Positions 31,880 to 42,666 of a DNA stretch of 64,000 nucleotides are shown here, piece after piece (positions within the stretch are counted from its first letter, which is position 1; each line of letters begins with the position of its first letter). The notes below the pieces were generated by a model. The model was not told the DNA's origin. It saw nothing but the letters and a program-made list of their open reading frames with translations, and did not search any database. This stretch comes from Clavelina lepadiformis (taxonomy: Eukaryota > Chordata > Ascidiacea > Aplousobranchia > Clavelinidae): NCBI RefSeq assembly GCF_947623445.1, contig NC_135248.1, positions 1,488,001 through 1,552,000 on the forward strand. The letters run 5' to 3'. The position numbers and the translations under genes were made by a program.

Positions 31880-34800
31880 TGATGTAAACGTTACAGTTTA
31901 CACGATGACTTGTACATCATATATACAAAAGGCTATGTAACATAGACACAACATTAGCATATACACGAAAAGGTTTAGAAAAAATCTATTCACGACATGT
32001 TTCATCCGCATCACAAATTCTCGTTACCTTTATTTATCTGAACATTGTGGACAAAGCACCTTTAAGGGTGCTGGGAAAACGGGAGTAATTATGACGTAAT
32101 TCAATTCCGTGTTCTACAGTTTTGTCGTGAAGCTGAGTTCAGTTAAGTCGGATCACGGCTGTAAGCAGGCACGCTTTGAAGCCATTCTTTTCATCAACTT
32201 CTGTTTTGGTATACCCGGTGTATCCATACCCTGTACAAGAAAAGAAGTTTAATGATGAAACGGATACGTCGAATTTTTTGTTGATGGCTTCTTCGTCAAT
32301 TGCCAATTTGTATTGGACTCCAGGTTGCGTTTTCGAGCCACAGTTTATACCAACAATTTGTTGGCATAGTTGCAAATTACATAATTACATTAAGGTTCGC
32401 CGGTTTGACGTCAAACTTTACCAAACTACATCAAAAAATATATTTTTCAGCTTCCTTTAAACTTCGTGTCGTGACGACACATTTGCAGTTGCCTACTCCA
32501 TCGTGGCGTTTGTTGTCCTGTTATCGTTAATGCTTGCTTTGGTCAAGGTGACTCACATATCATGGGGGTTTTTCCAAAGCTCTTTGGAACGACTAGGGCT
32601 ATAAAACAAAACACTTCAAGCTTTAAAGCAGTAGAAGCATTCCCAGCATCTGAACATGGTGGACAAAGCACCTTTAAGGGCGCTGGGAACGGGACAGTAA
32701 TTTAATTCCGTGTTCTAAAGTTTTGTCATGAAGCTGAGTTCAGTTAAGTCGTATCATGGCTGTAAGTAAGTAACCACGATTTGAAGCCATTCTTTTCATC
32801 AACTTTTGTTTTGGTATACCCGGTTCATCCATACCCTATTACCCTGTACAAGAAAGGAAGTCTAATGATGAAACGGATACTTCGAATTTTTTCGTTGTTG
32901 GCTTCTTTATCTATTGTCAATTGGACTCCAGGTTCCGTTTTGGAGTCACAATTTATACCACCAATTTGTTGGCAGGCTTGTCAACAATCGGCATAGTTGT
33001 AAATTACATAATTACCTTAAGGTTAGCCGCTTCGTCTGTAAGCACACTGAGTTGTAAGCAACTCCAGTTGCTTTGAGAGCCTATAGTGGTTAATCAATCT
33101 CGGTCAATGGTTGTCAAGGGAAACGTCGTTGGTGAAGGTGAAGTTATTAGTTGTTCTGTGCCAGGACAAATTCAGTGAAAAGACTGTTCCCTGACCTCCA
33201 GTCATTGGTTACATTGAAATTTATGCTACTGTCTATGTTTACCTGGTTGCAAGATCTGCGTTGGTTGTAGCGTCAGCTAGGCCAATAATAAGAAATACGT
33301 TGTAACATTGGGTTGCAGGCAGTTTAATTTGTTGTTGGTCGGCATTTTCATCATTATCATTTAGTCAGGATTTGTGATACGAAAAACCTATAATGCCAAC
33401 AGTTATAGTGCCACAAATATTGGCTCATAAACGGTCTATGATTTTGGAACCAACCCAACGTTGTTCCCATTCAACGTCATATTCCACCCTGCGTTGCAAT
33501 AAATGTTTTTCGCCTCTTCTATACTTTATGACGTAATTGTTTGCCAAGTTGAAGTCGAATTTATAGTCGGTGTCTGTAACGTGACGTTTGTCGACACATT
33601 ATACTCTGTCGCTATATTACCATTGTTGCTTGCGTTGTACAAATATGGATTTGACTGTAAAAGATTTTTCCACAGAACGGTCGGAATAACTGAAACTGAA
33701 AATAAATGGAATCGATGAAAAATCAATAAAATCGACAACTAATAATGTAATCAATAAAATGAATGAGCGTGGCTAACGTATGATTGGTCTCGTAAATTGA
33801 AACCAATTCAATTGCAGTATGTTTTTTCAATTTTAAGTGAGGTTTTGTGGATTTGAAACCATTCTTTTCATCAACTTCTGTTTTGGTATACCCGGTTCAT
33901 CCATACCCTGTACAAGAAAGGAAGTTTTATGATGAAACTGATACGTTGAATTTTCGTTGATGGCTTCTTTGTCAATTGTCAATTAGTATTGGACTCCAGG
34001 TTGCGATTTCGAGTCACAGTTTATACCAACAATTTGTTGGCATAGTTGCAAATTACATAATTACCTTAAGGTTCGCCGGTTTGTCTGTAAGCAGACTGTA
34101 TTGTAAGTAACCCCAGTTTCTTTCAGAGCCTATAGTTGTTAGTCAAACTCGGTTGTTGGTTGGCTTGTCGGTTGTCGTTACCCATCCGTAGGCAAATTGT
34201 AAACACGTCTCTCCTAAATTCCTGCTTCTTTAAAAGCACTTCCAGGGAAACATCGTTGGTGAAGGTGAAGTTATCAGCTGTGTTGTGCAGGGGCAGATTC
34301 AGTGAAAATTAATTTGTTGTTTGTCGGCATTTTCGTTATTACACGGTTTGTTATTCGTCATAAACTTTGACAATGTCTCATGAAGATAACAGTGCCAATG
34401 GGTCGTCAACATTATTATGAGCTATGGCCACCACATAGGCTACCCGGTTTCAGCCTGGGATCGTTTCCTGTTCATTTGCTCATGGTCAAACAACGTGGTT
34501 GTATGTGCAACTGTAAATTTATTCCTATTTCTTGTCTTATAGTTTTAGTGGCCGTGCTAGTTGTTACCAGCAATTTATCACCATCTTTTGGCTTTTGTCG
34601 TTCTTGACCCGTAGCCTACGTTAGCACATGTCATACTAAGAGCTAATGAGGCACTAGTAACAAAAAATGTTTGACGTCAAACTTTACCAAACTAGGCTAC
34701 ATCAAAAAATATATTTTTCAGCTTCCTTTAAACTTCGTGTCGTGACGACACATTTGCAGTTGCCTACTCCATCGTGGCGTTTGTTGTCCTGTTATCGTTA

Positions 34801-35455
34801 ATGCTTGCTTTGGTCAAGGTGACTCACATATCATGGGGGTTTTTCCAAAGCTCTTTGGAACGACTAGGGCTATAAAACAAAACACTTCAAGCTTTAAAGC
34901 AGTAGAAGCATTCCCAGCATCTGAACATGGTGGACAAAGCACCTTTAAGGAAGCTGGGAACGGGACAGTAATTTAATTCCGTGTTCTACAGTTTGGCCAT
35001 GAGGGTGAGTTCAGTTAAGTCGTATCATGGCTGTAAGTAAGTTACCACGATTTGAAGCAATTCTTTTCATCAACTTTTGTTTTGGTATACCCGGTTCATC
35101 CATACCCTGTACAAGAAAGGAAGTCTAATGATGAAACGGATACTTCGAATTTTTTCGTTGTTGGCTTCTTTTTCTATTGTCAGTTTGACTCCAGGTTGCG
35201 TTTTCGAGTCACAATTTATACCAACAATTTGTTGGCAGGCTTGTCAACAATCGGCATAGTTGTAAATTACATAATTACCTTAAGGTTATCCGCTTCGTCT
35301 GTAAGCACACTGAGTTGTAAGCAACCCCGGTTGCTTTCAGAGCGTATAGTGGTTAATCAATCTCGGTCAATGGTTGTCAAGGGAAACGTTGTAGGTGAAG
35401 GTGAAGTTATTAGCTGTTCTGTGCCAGGGCAAATTCAGTGAAAAGACTGTTCCCT
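31880..35455 (-). repeat. E block I: scrambled SLC18-type gene fragments
   Basis: Recurring minus-strand pieces. The 5' part of an A-type exon 2 with acceptor lies at about 32625-32450 and 34905-34735. An A-type 3' flank and tail exon lies at about 34700-34380, with a C-type exon 2 start (SVIPTVLWKN...NPYLYNAS) at 33738-33526. A polar tail-exon-like piece lies at about 32350-32180, 33000-32785, 34110-33860 and 35250-35055. In each A-derived pair exon 2 is cut near SLKEA and joined directly to sequence after exon 8, an internal deletion shared by all copies. A short plus-strand frame ending in GEGEVISC...GQIQ and TGA recurs at about 33180, 34305 and 35441. None is a complete gene. Confidence 0.75.
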
Positions 35456-35794
35456 GACGGCACATGCACAACAACAACAACAACATGGTTTCCAGCAAAG
35501 GAAATAAGAAAGCCGTCAACTGAGAAGGAATATCTAGCAAGTTTTTCTTTCTCCACGAGGTTCTCAACTGTCATCGGTTTTTGCTGAAAGAAGTCTCACC
35601 ACCTTCCATCTGCAAAGCAACCTAGCAAGGAAGGGGAAACCTAGTTACGTTTGAAAGCAAACCACTAAGGGTCGTCCCCGCTGTGACGAAACAACAACGT
35701 CGATTTTCCCACCTCCGGATCAATGATGAACTCCACCTTTCGTGGAAAGAAGCTTGTCCAACTCCAACCCCAGCGTACCCCGAGGGATTGTTGC
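35456..35794. other. Foreign insert between E block I and a C-type exon 1
   Basis: This stretch breaks an E repeat after GACTGTTCCCTGAC (other copies continue CTCCAGTC) and breaks into a C-type exon 1 at its right edge. It is more GC-rich than its surroundings and starts with (ACA)n repeats. The source is unknown and no target duplication was seen. Confidence 0.55.
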
Positions 35795-36449
35795 TAGATT
35801 GCATTTTGCTACTTCACAAAGCTTCACTGGTATATTCCAACTTTATAATCTTTACTGATTATGTCGTTAATTACACAGGATTAGTTTGAATTCTCATAAT
35901 GAAAAGGGGAACATGTTGACGGCACTAGTTATCCATCAACTATTGTTCAGTTGGATAATAATTGTGTTGGGAGCCGAGAATGATTTATAGTAAATATAAC
36001 GTTATGCACTAAAAAAGCGGTAAACAACAGATACGTAATTGCAACATCACAACATGGAAGAAAATGAAAACAGCGTCTTCCAGCCCAAAGAAAAGCTTTA
36101 GCCTACTTATCTTAGCAACATCGTTATGTGGCCTCAAATAAAATTTCGGACAACCTGTAAAATATCCATAAGAAAAATTGTCATATTAATTTATGAAGTG
36201 GAAGAATGCAGAACTAAACACGATTTTGTCCTACTGAACTAGCTTACACCACCTGAAGCGCCCTCTTATATCTGGAATTGTAACAGGTACCACACATGAG
36301 AGAATTCTGCAGAACATTTCATAAACGCAAAAATGCTCAAAACGTTTGAGTTGTGAGTTGGCCACATCTGTTTGGTTGTAATTACCCAGCGGCAGGCCAG
36401 AACCACATCCGTTACACATTTAACTAACTATGCTAGGAGAGTAAGATTG
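35795..36449 (-). pseudogene. Orphan C-type exon 1 and inter-unit spacer
   Basis: On the minus strand ATG CAA TCT AGC AAC at 35804-35790 with its upstream sequence (TATATTCCAACTTTATAATC region) repeats the C1/C2 exon 1 start, but is truncated after five codons by the foreign insert. About 35890-36230 has nothing recognised. 36235-36420 is the inverted counterpart of 31360-31560. Confidence 0.55.
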
Positions 36450-37267
36450 AATAAAGCGCCTAAACACCTATTTTGTCCACAATACAAAGGATTTCGCATA
36501 ACATCAATATCACCGGCGGATTAACTTTGTCCTATGTCCTTCATTTGACAAGGTGTTGGATTTCTAGCTGAAGTAGGCCTAATCATGTCACAGAGCCAAT
36601 AACAAATCAAGACAATAGCAAAGCAATCATTTATGGAAATAGAACACAAATCACGAACGGTTTGTGAAGTTAAGATACAAGTATTTTCATTTAACACCTA
36701 CACAGTATGTCTTGTAGTTCAAGAAAATTTTAAAATATTCCTTCATTAATAAATCATTCGATTGCACAAAGACATCACTCAAGTAAGAATTCATTGTTTG
36801 AAATGACATCTTTTACGGTTTCAAGCACAAACATCTATCGTTCTTTTTACATGTTGTTGTTTGATTTCTTCAAGCAGTTGAGCAGATGCTGAAGTATAGA
36901 GGTTAATTTGTAAGTGTGAAAAAAAGCACACACTACATTTTTCCCTGTTAAAAATACAATCAAGTTTTCGCCATTTTTAAATAAGTAATTTTGTTCAGTT
37001 ATTCTAGAATGACAATTTTCAAACAAGCCACACTAAACAGTTGTCATTGATGCAATCAACATCAATCTCATTAATTCCAGCTCATAGCAGTTTACTTTTA
37101 TATATAAGCTATACCTAACACGCCTTGCATAAAGTAAACAGATTTTCTGTGGTCGGTCAATTTAACCTAAGGACTTGTTAACTCAGATGTTGTTTTGTTA
37201 ACTTGATCAACCTGACACCGAGTTTTGCTCTCACCTCTTTACACTAAGCATTGATGGTTGCTGCCTT

Positions 37268-40169
37268 TCAGCCATATATAAACTTGACGTACAAAAGATA
37301 GGCGCAAGGCATGATTAACATCAGTACTGGGTAAATGCAAGTAACTGGTAAAATTCCGCTGGTAACCAACACACCTAAGAAATGCATTTTTTAAAAGTTT
37401 TGATAAGCAAATGGTGTAACTTCACGAAACACTTACGCAACGTTACCTGTAATAACACCGAAATTGAGTATAGGGTCCGCCAACGCGTAGACGGCAGCAT
37501 AGTTCGAGTCCTGATTTTTTTCAGCGAGTGACGTCAAGTTTGGATAAATGTTAGTGGCAACCGAGACAAACCCGATCATAAGTGTAATGGTCGACGAGTT
37601 TATGGAAAATAACCTGAATAACATAAGTGTCTCAGTATATAATCTGTGCTTAGCATGCATTACCTGAAAACAGGAAAGAACTTATTGGTATGCAAAACGT
37701 TCTTTACAACACATTGAGTTGTGAAAAAACACTGAATCTTTATTCCTAAACAAACCTCAACGAAAGTGGGAACGAAGTTAATCCGACGGTAGCTGTGAAC
37801 AAGCCCAATATTGTTCCCATCCAACGTCTGAGTGGAAACCTCGGACGACTGCTCATAATTGACAATCTAATTGCCAAGGCAATGCCACAAGAAAAGATAG
37901 CCAAAACTGGAACAAAAATACATTATAAAGCGGGGATGTATTCCTAAGAGTATCAAGTGAAAAAAGCTGCATGAATGTAGTCATACCTGTTTGCCACTGT
38001 AAGTCTACGCCAGATATTGACCATACTGAACATGACTCAGTTAGCGTTCCCAGCACTAAGCCTATTACAACCAGAATTACCCCAGCTCTTGAAAAGTCGT
38101 TGTCATTGAGCAAAGGCAATAAGGCCACAGGCTGCTTTGCCTAAAGCAGAAAAGTTAAGGAACAAAAGTCAAAGTGTTCAAACCACGAACGTTATAAATC
38201 ATGACAACAGACTAACTTTTTCATTCCTTTCAATCTTCGGAATATTAAAAAGCAGCAGGAATAAACCATGTAAAGCAATCAAGGCAGTAACAATGCAAAG
38301 TTTTACAATTTTATCTTGAAAAGTTCCCACAATATCCTCACTCCATGGTACGACTTTTAATCAAAATAGGGTATTGTTACATAATAGCTACAGCCTATAA
38401 TACAAAGCAACTGTTATTATTGAAGCAATGTAAAAAGCGATGGTAAACTGCAATGTCATAATTGTCGTATACGTATACTTGATAATTGATTTGATTTCCT
38501 TCAAGTAACAAAATTGAATTCAACGTCAATGCTTTTTCGCAATTCTGAACCTACTTGCCACTCGAAGTAATATTGATGACAAAGACAATCTAATCACGTG
38601 TCTTCTTTGATTCTTGTCGGTGACAGTACTGACCAGCATGGTCATCCCGCCCACCACGTTACATGAAGCACCGATGCCTTGAATGGCGACCGATACAAAT
38701 AGGGCAGGGTACGACTTGGCCAGTGCAAAACCTGAAATGTAAACAAGTTTAAATTTTTTGTAAATGTAATAAAACGTTTCTATGACGTTCATGAGTATCC
38801 TGGTTGGCAACATAATTTCAATCAAATAGGTCTAAACGTATTAGTCACAAATTACGAAAGAAGGTGACCAAAACTAACATAATTTAGCTTTGAATTCACC
38901 AGACTGAACGTGGTTGTTATAAAAATGAAAACTTCTTCATATGACCTCAGATACTTGTACAATATAAACAGTAGTAGAGCAAAACCTACCTATGGCAGAT
39001 AACGACATAACAACGGTCCCAGCAAACATGGGAACCTTGTATCCGATCCTGTGAATCAATGGACCAACAAACATATCAGTAACGACTTGGACGGCCATTT
39101 TGCAGATAAAAATGGAGGAAATTTTCACACCCTGCGTAGCGATGAACGCTTTCCTCGCGTCTTCCATGCTTTGTAACATATCACCTTCGATCGTTGCAAT
39201 ACCGTTATTGCTTGCATTGTATAAATATGGATTTGACTCCAAATGACTTTTCCACAGGACAGACGGAATTATTGAAACTGAAGACAAAATGTAATCAATA
39301 AAAAATCAATAAAATCGACAACTTAAAGTAATCGAACAGACGAATGTGGGTGGTGAACTTATAATTGGGTTCATATATGATTGTAGTATGAAATAGATTT
39401 AATAGAGTTTCGGAAATTGAAACCAATTAGTTTCCAGTATGTTGTTTGGAGTTTAAAAGGGTTTATGGAATGAAGCAAAATGGAATGTAAAGATTCAAAC
39501 TAAACCAAAAGAAATCCTTTTTAGTTAACTTGCGTTTGATCCGGATTAATTAACTGTGGTAGTATTACATGATTTTATTATTAAAATCCGAAACAACAAG
39601 ATTTCGCGGCAGACATTGTTGGAAATATGAATTGGGCGACAACCATCTACAATTCTACATCTTGCCTCATGACAATGGTTATGCGCTGCCTGATCAATTG
39701 AAAAATAGGCGGTAATGGCAAATATTAGCATCGCAAAGGGGGTGCTGAATGTACAAAGCTCAGGGCGCACTGATGTGCTATGCAGATTACGTCATAGGAC
39801 AATAACACTAGGCTAACCCCACAATTCAATTGATTCTTAGAATTGTCGGGATACCGCAGCGTCACGAGATTTGTTTCACGAACCTTTCAGTGACTGCTCA
39901 AAACCTTTTTGTATGGCACCGACGCACTTTGCATATTTTCAATTGTTTGCGAAGAATTTGCAAAACAATAATTGTTTACTAATTATTAGTAGCATTGGGT
40001 CGAGAATAAAACTGTTTCTGATAAAGCTTTGAAAATAATAACTAATTCTAAGGATTAAAAGACTCAGGATAAGGATAGTTTTGCACTTACTTGTTGTTAT
40101 TGAAAGATTGTAAGTGAGAGACAAAACGCAGAGCAAGATAACCACACCTAGTGTGTTGCTAGATTGCAT
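37268..40169 (-). CDS. SLC18-like transporter C2, 419 aa
   Basis: Eight exons on the minus strand: 40169-40091, 39277-38990, 38731-38555, 38353-38217, 38140-37987, 37906-37756, 37613-37447, 37374-37268; phases 1,1,1,0,1,2,1 as in A and B. Key motifs are VGPLIHRIGYKVPMFAG (VMAT GPLTNRIGYHIPMFAG), QGIGASCNVVGGMTMLV (TM4) and NYAAVYALADPI (TM11, Asp kept). The luminal loop has YNAS. The first ATG in frame is MQSSN. Exon 4 uses a donor 12 bases beyond that of B because the old GTGAGT site has changed; the new one is GTTAGT and the frame holds. The last exon ends at TGA 37268 where C1 reads on for about 45 residues, so the cytosolic tail is shortened. It could be functional or newly decaying. Confidence 0.8.
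38818..38989. other. Intron 2 of C2
   Basis: Intron between exons 2 and 3 (38732-38989), canonical GTAGGT donor and TTTCAG acceptor on the minus strand. Nothing else seen. Confidence 0.5.
39278..40090. other. Long intron 1 of C2
   Basis: At about 810 bp it is the longest C2 intron. The part near 39925-40090 is also present next to C1 exon 1; the remainder is lost from unit 1 by the deletion. No gene is recognised inside. Confidence 0.5.
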
Positions 40170-42666
40170 TTTGCTACTACACAAAGCTTCACTGGTATAT
40201 TCCAACTTTATAATCTTAACTTAAAACTCCTAAAAAACAAACTTGTAGTTTGTTGACGCTGTTTTACATCAAGCATGATGCTTTTAACACAAACGTGTCA
40301 TAACTTGACTACACTGTAAAATCTCCCGAACTTAGGACACAAAGTCCTGGTCACTAGAAATCTAGAAGCTTCTGTCAAAAGATATTCCTTTTAAAAACGA
40401 ACGTACAACTGTCTGCCTTGCAGTTAATTTCAAGGCAATTCTAAGGCTTTAAGCTTGACCTGGCAAACTCATCACCGACAACCGGTCAACTACACTGAGA
40501 TGGAGAACTGAAACGCCAATTGCGAGGCATATGTTACTCGATGGAGAAGTCACTCCGCGTCTGCAAGTTGACTAATTTAAACGAAGGAAATTAAATTAGC
40601 ACTCGGCTTGTTTTTGTGTGTGGGGCGAGTTAAATCTCTTTTGTCTTGCCATCAGTGTTTTCGTTTTGAGTATAACTTGATTAGTCTAATTTAAAACCCT
40701 GTTGTAGGAGATAACCTCCAAGATGTTTAGGTAACTTTTTATTGTTACTTATTATCATGTGATACCACATGCGCGTCTGTAAGGTTTCGATTAGGTAGTA
40801 AATTAATATTTCAGAATTCATAGAAATTAATGATGTTGTAGTCGACCTTGATCCAAATCTAACATAGTCTCAATGCACATGTTGAATGCGTTGATAATGT
40901 AACGAAAGGTTTACGTTGCTTGACGCAATTATCTTTCACAAGATTATAATTAAGTTTAGAACCCCGCCGGGATTATATTCTACCATCAAAAGTACGTGGA
41001 CAATATTTCTAAACGCACAAAATCTACCAGCTGTTAGAATACGAGGCATATGTTGCCCATTAGAACGGTCAGTCACGCTGCATCGAGGTTGACCCTAATT
41101 AAACAAAGGGAATTCGAACAGCAGCCGGCGGCGTGTTTTTCAGTTCCTTCGACGAGCTGAAGTCAGTTCCAGTCTACCAGCCTTCTAGCTCATTATTGCA
41201 GCACTGGGCAGATGTTACTTATTGGAACGGTCGATTGAAGACGCTGAATCTAGGTTAATCCTAATAACAGAGCTAGAACAGCAGTCAGCGACATGTGGTT
41301 TGCTTTTTCATGAAGTCTTTTCAAAGCCGACAGATTACGGCACACCGCTCACTGTGGTTGCTGAGACATGATGTCAGACTTTATCAGCTTAAGCTGCAGA
41401 ATAAGGGTAAGAACGAATGAGCTGTTTCATATACGCATGTAATAACGCATGTACAGTAGCTTTTAAGTTGCACTGTCAGACTGAAGCTGCAGGGTTTGTC
41501 TATTGGAAGAGATTATTTCACTGCATGTAGGTCACAAAGCATATGACCAAAGTTCATTTTAGGGTTTGATTGAAGTTAGATTTAGGTTACTACGTCGTAA
41601 CATTGGTTAACAAGGAACTGTTGAAAATAGCATCGAACGCACGAATTTTTACCGTGAAATAATCGCATCTTTGTCAATTTGGTTACTGCAACTGGTGATA
41701 TGCCGACGACCAGTTCAAATAGGTTACTGGTATCAGACAGTGTTGCGGTCAGTTGCAATGTGTTATTTATTCTTCATCGTTGACTGTGAGAAGCCAAAGT
41801 TATGGTGCTACTTTTGTTATAGACTAGTCAAATAAGAAATGTTTAATACCAGTGGATTTTTGTATGAACAAAGTAATACTGTAGTATCATATATGTAAGC
41901 CAAACGTTTCATTAATTTTTATCAAGTTTGAACAGTAATCGTCGTATGCAATGAAATAACCACAAGGGTAACAAGTATATGTTATTTGTAGTTAATTTTT
42001 TAATGCAGTTTATAAAGAAGTTTATTAAATTAGAATTTAGAAGTAAATTTTATACTTTGAAGTTATTATTAGGCCTACATACATATATACCGCTCAACGG
42101 ATGCCAGCCTATAGCCGCACACTGGTCTGTACCAGAACGGTGCAACTCTGTCAGAGAACGAGGAAAAAGCGCGGCGTCACGGTACTGCGCTGACAGTTGT
42201 GGTTGTTATAGCGACGTCAAAGAAATATTTCAGTACCTGTGCGAGGCAAAAGCTGAAAAGATGTGGTATTTGGTTGAGACTAAATGAGTGTTGTTTCAAA
42301 TAAGCAACTTGTGTTTTATGTAGTTTTGTTTTATTTTGTTATTATCAAAGAAGAAGAATATATGCTCATCTCAATGGTTGTGTTGTGGTGTACTGTATAT
42401 ATTCTGCATTTCGTACGATCTTAATCAACTATTAACAATGGCAGACAGAAACGACAGCACCGCGTCAAAGTCCGTGGCGCCTCGTTTTCTTCCCGATATT
42501 TAACATGGCCCGACCAAACCAGTGTACGGCCAGAATAGCATCCCAACTGAACCAATTACAAATTCGTTTTTCTGAATCATTAAGTTATTAAGCATGTAAG
42601 CATTAAGTTAAGCTATCGTAAATACTGTACTAAGCTCGTAGATCATTTACCCAAGGCAAAGAAAGA
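40170..42666. other. C2-A2 divergent intergenic region
   Basis: Both genes are transcribed away from this region, which therefore should hold both promoters. It includes the empty site of the hAT insertion at about 40545-40560 and the GC-rich conserved block at 42087-42262. No exon is supported; the 102-codon frame at 41979-42287 is interrupted in unit 1. Confidence 0.5.

Larger units (their letters stand above)
12860..35455. repeat. Tandem duplication unit 1 (C-A-B-D-E)
   Basis: Gene order and intergenic sequence match 36450-58740 throughout, apart from deletions in C and B, a hAT insertion (15073-18200), a MULE insertion (27433-30196) and rearrangement of the E block. The left edge is near AACGCCTAAACACCCATTTTGT at 12855. 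Identity to unit 2 varies along the unit: lower across C and A, higher in B, and nearly perfect from about 26.7 to 31.2 kb. Confidence 0.85.

Noticed and set aside
32176-32460. Plus-strand frames such as MKPFFSSTSV... in the E repeats as genes
   Set aside because: The similar minus-strand exon at 60603-60775 shows the coding strand is minus; the plus frames vary in length and break between copies.
38555-38558. GC-AG intron (GTG|GCAAGT) at the end of C2 exon 3
   Set aside because: It restores frame only if exon 4 is ignored. A proper exon 4 homologue exists at 38353-38217, and with it the ordinary GTAGGT donor gives a consistent frame.
41979-42287. 102-codon frame upstream of A2 as a gene
   Set aside because: The unit 1 copy has a TAG in the same frame and the match ends differ; no splice context was found. 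Kept only as a conserved GC-rich block.
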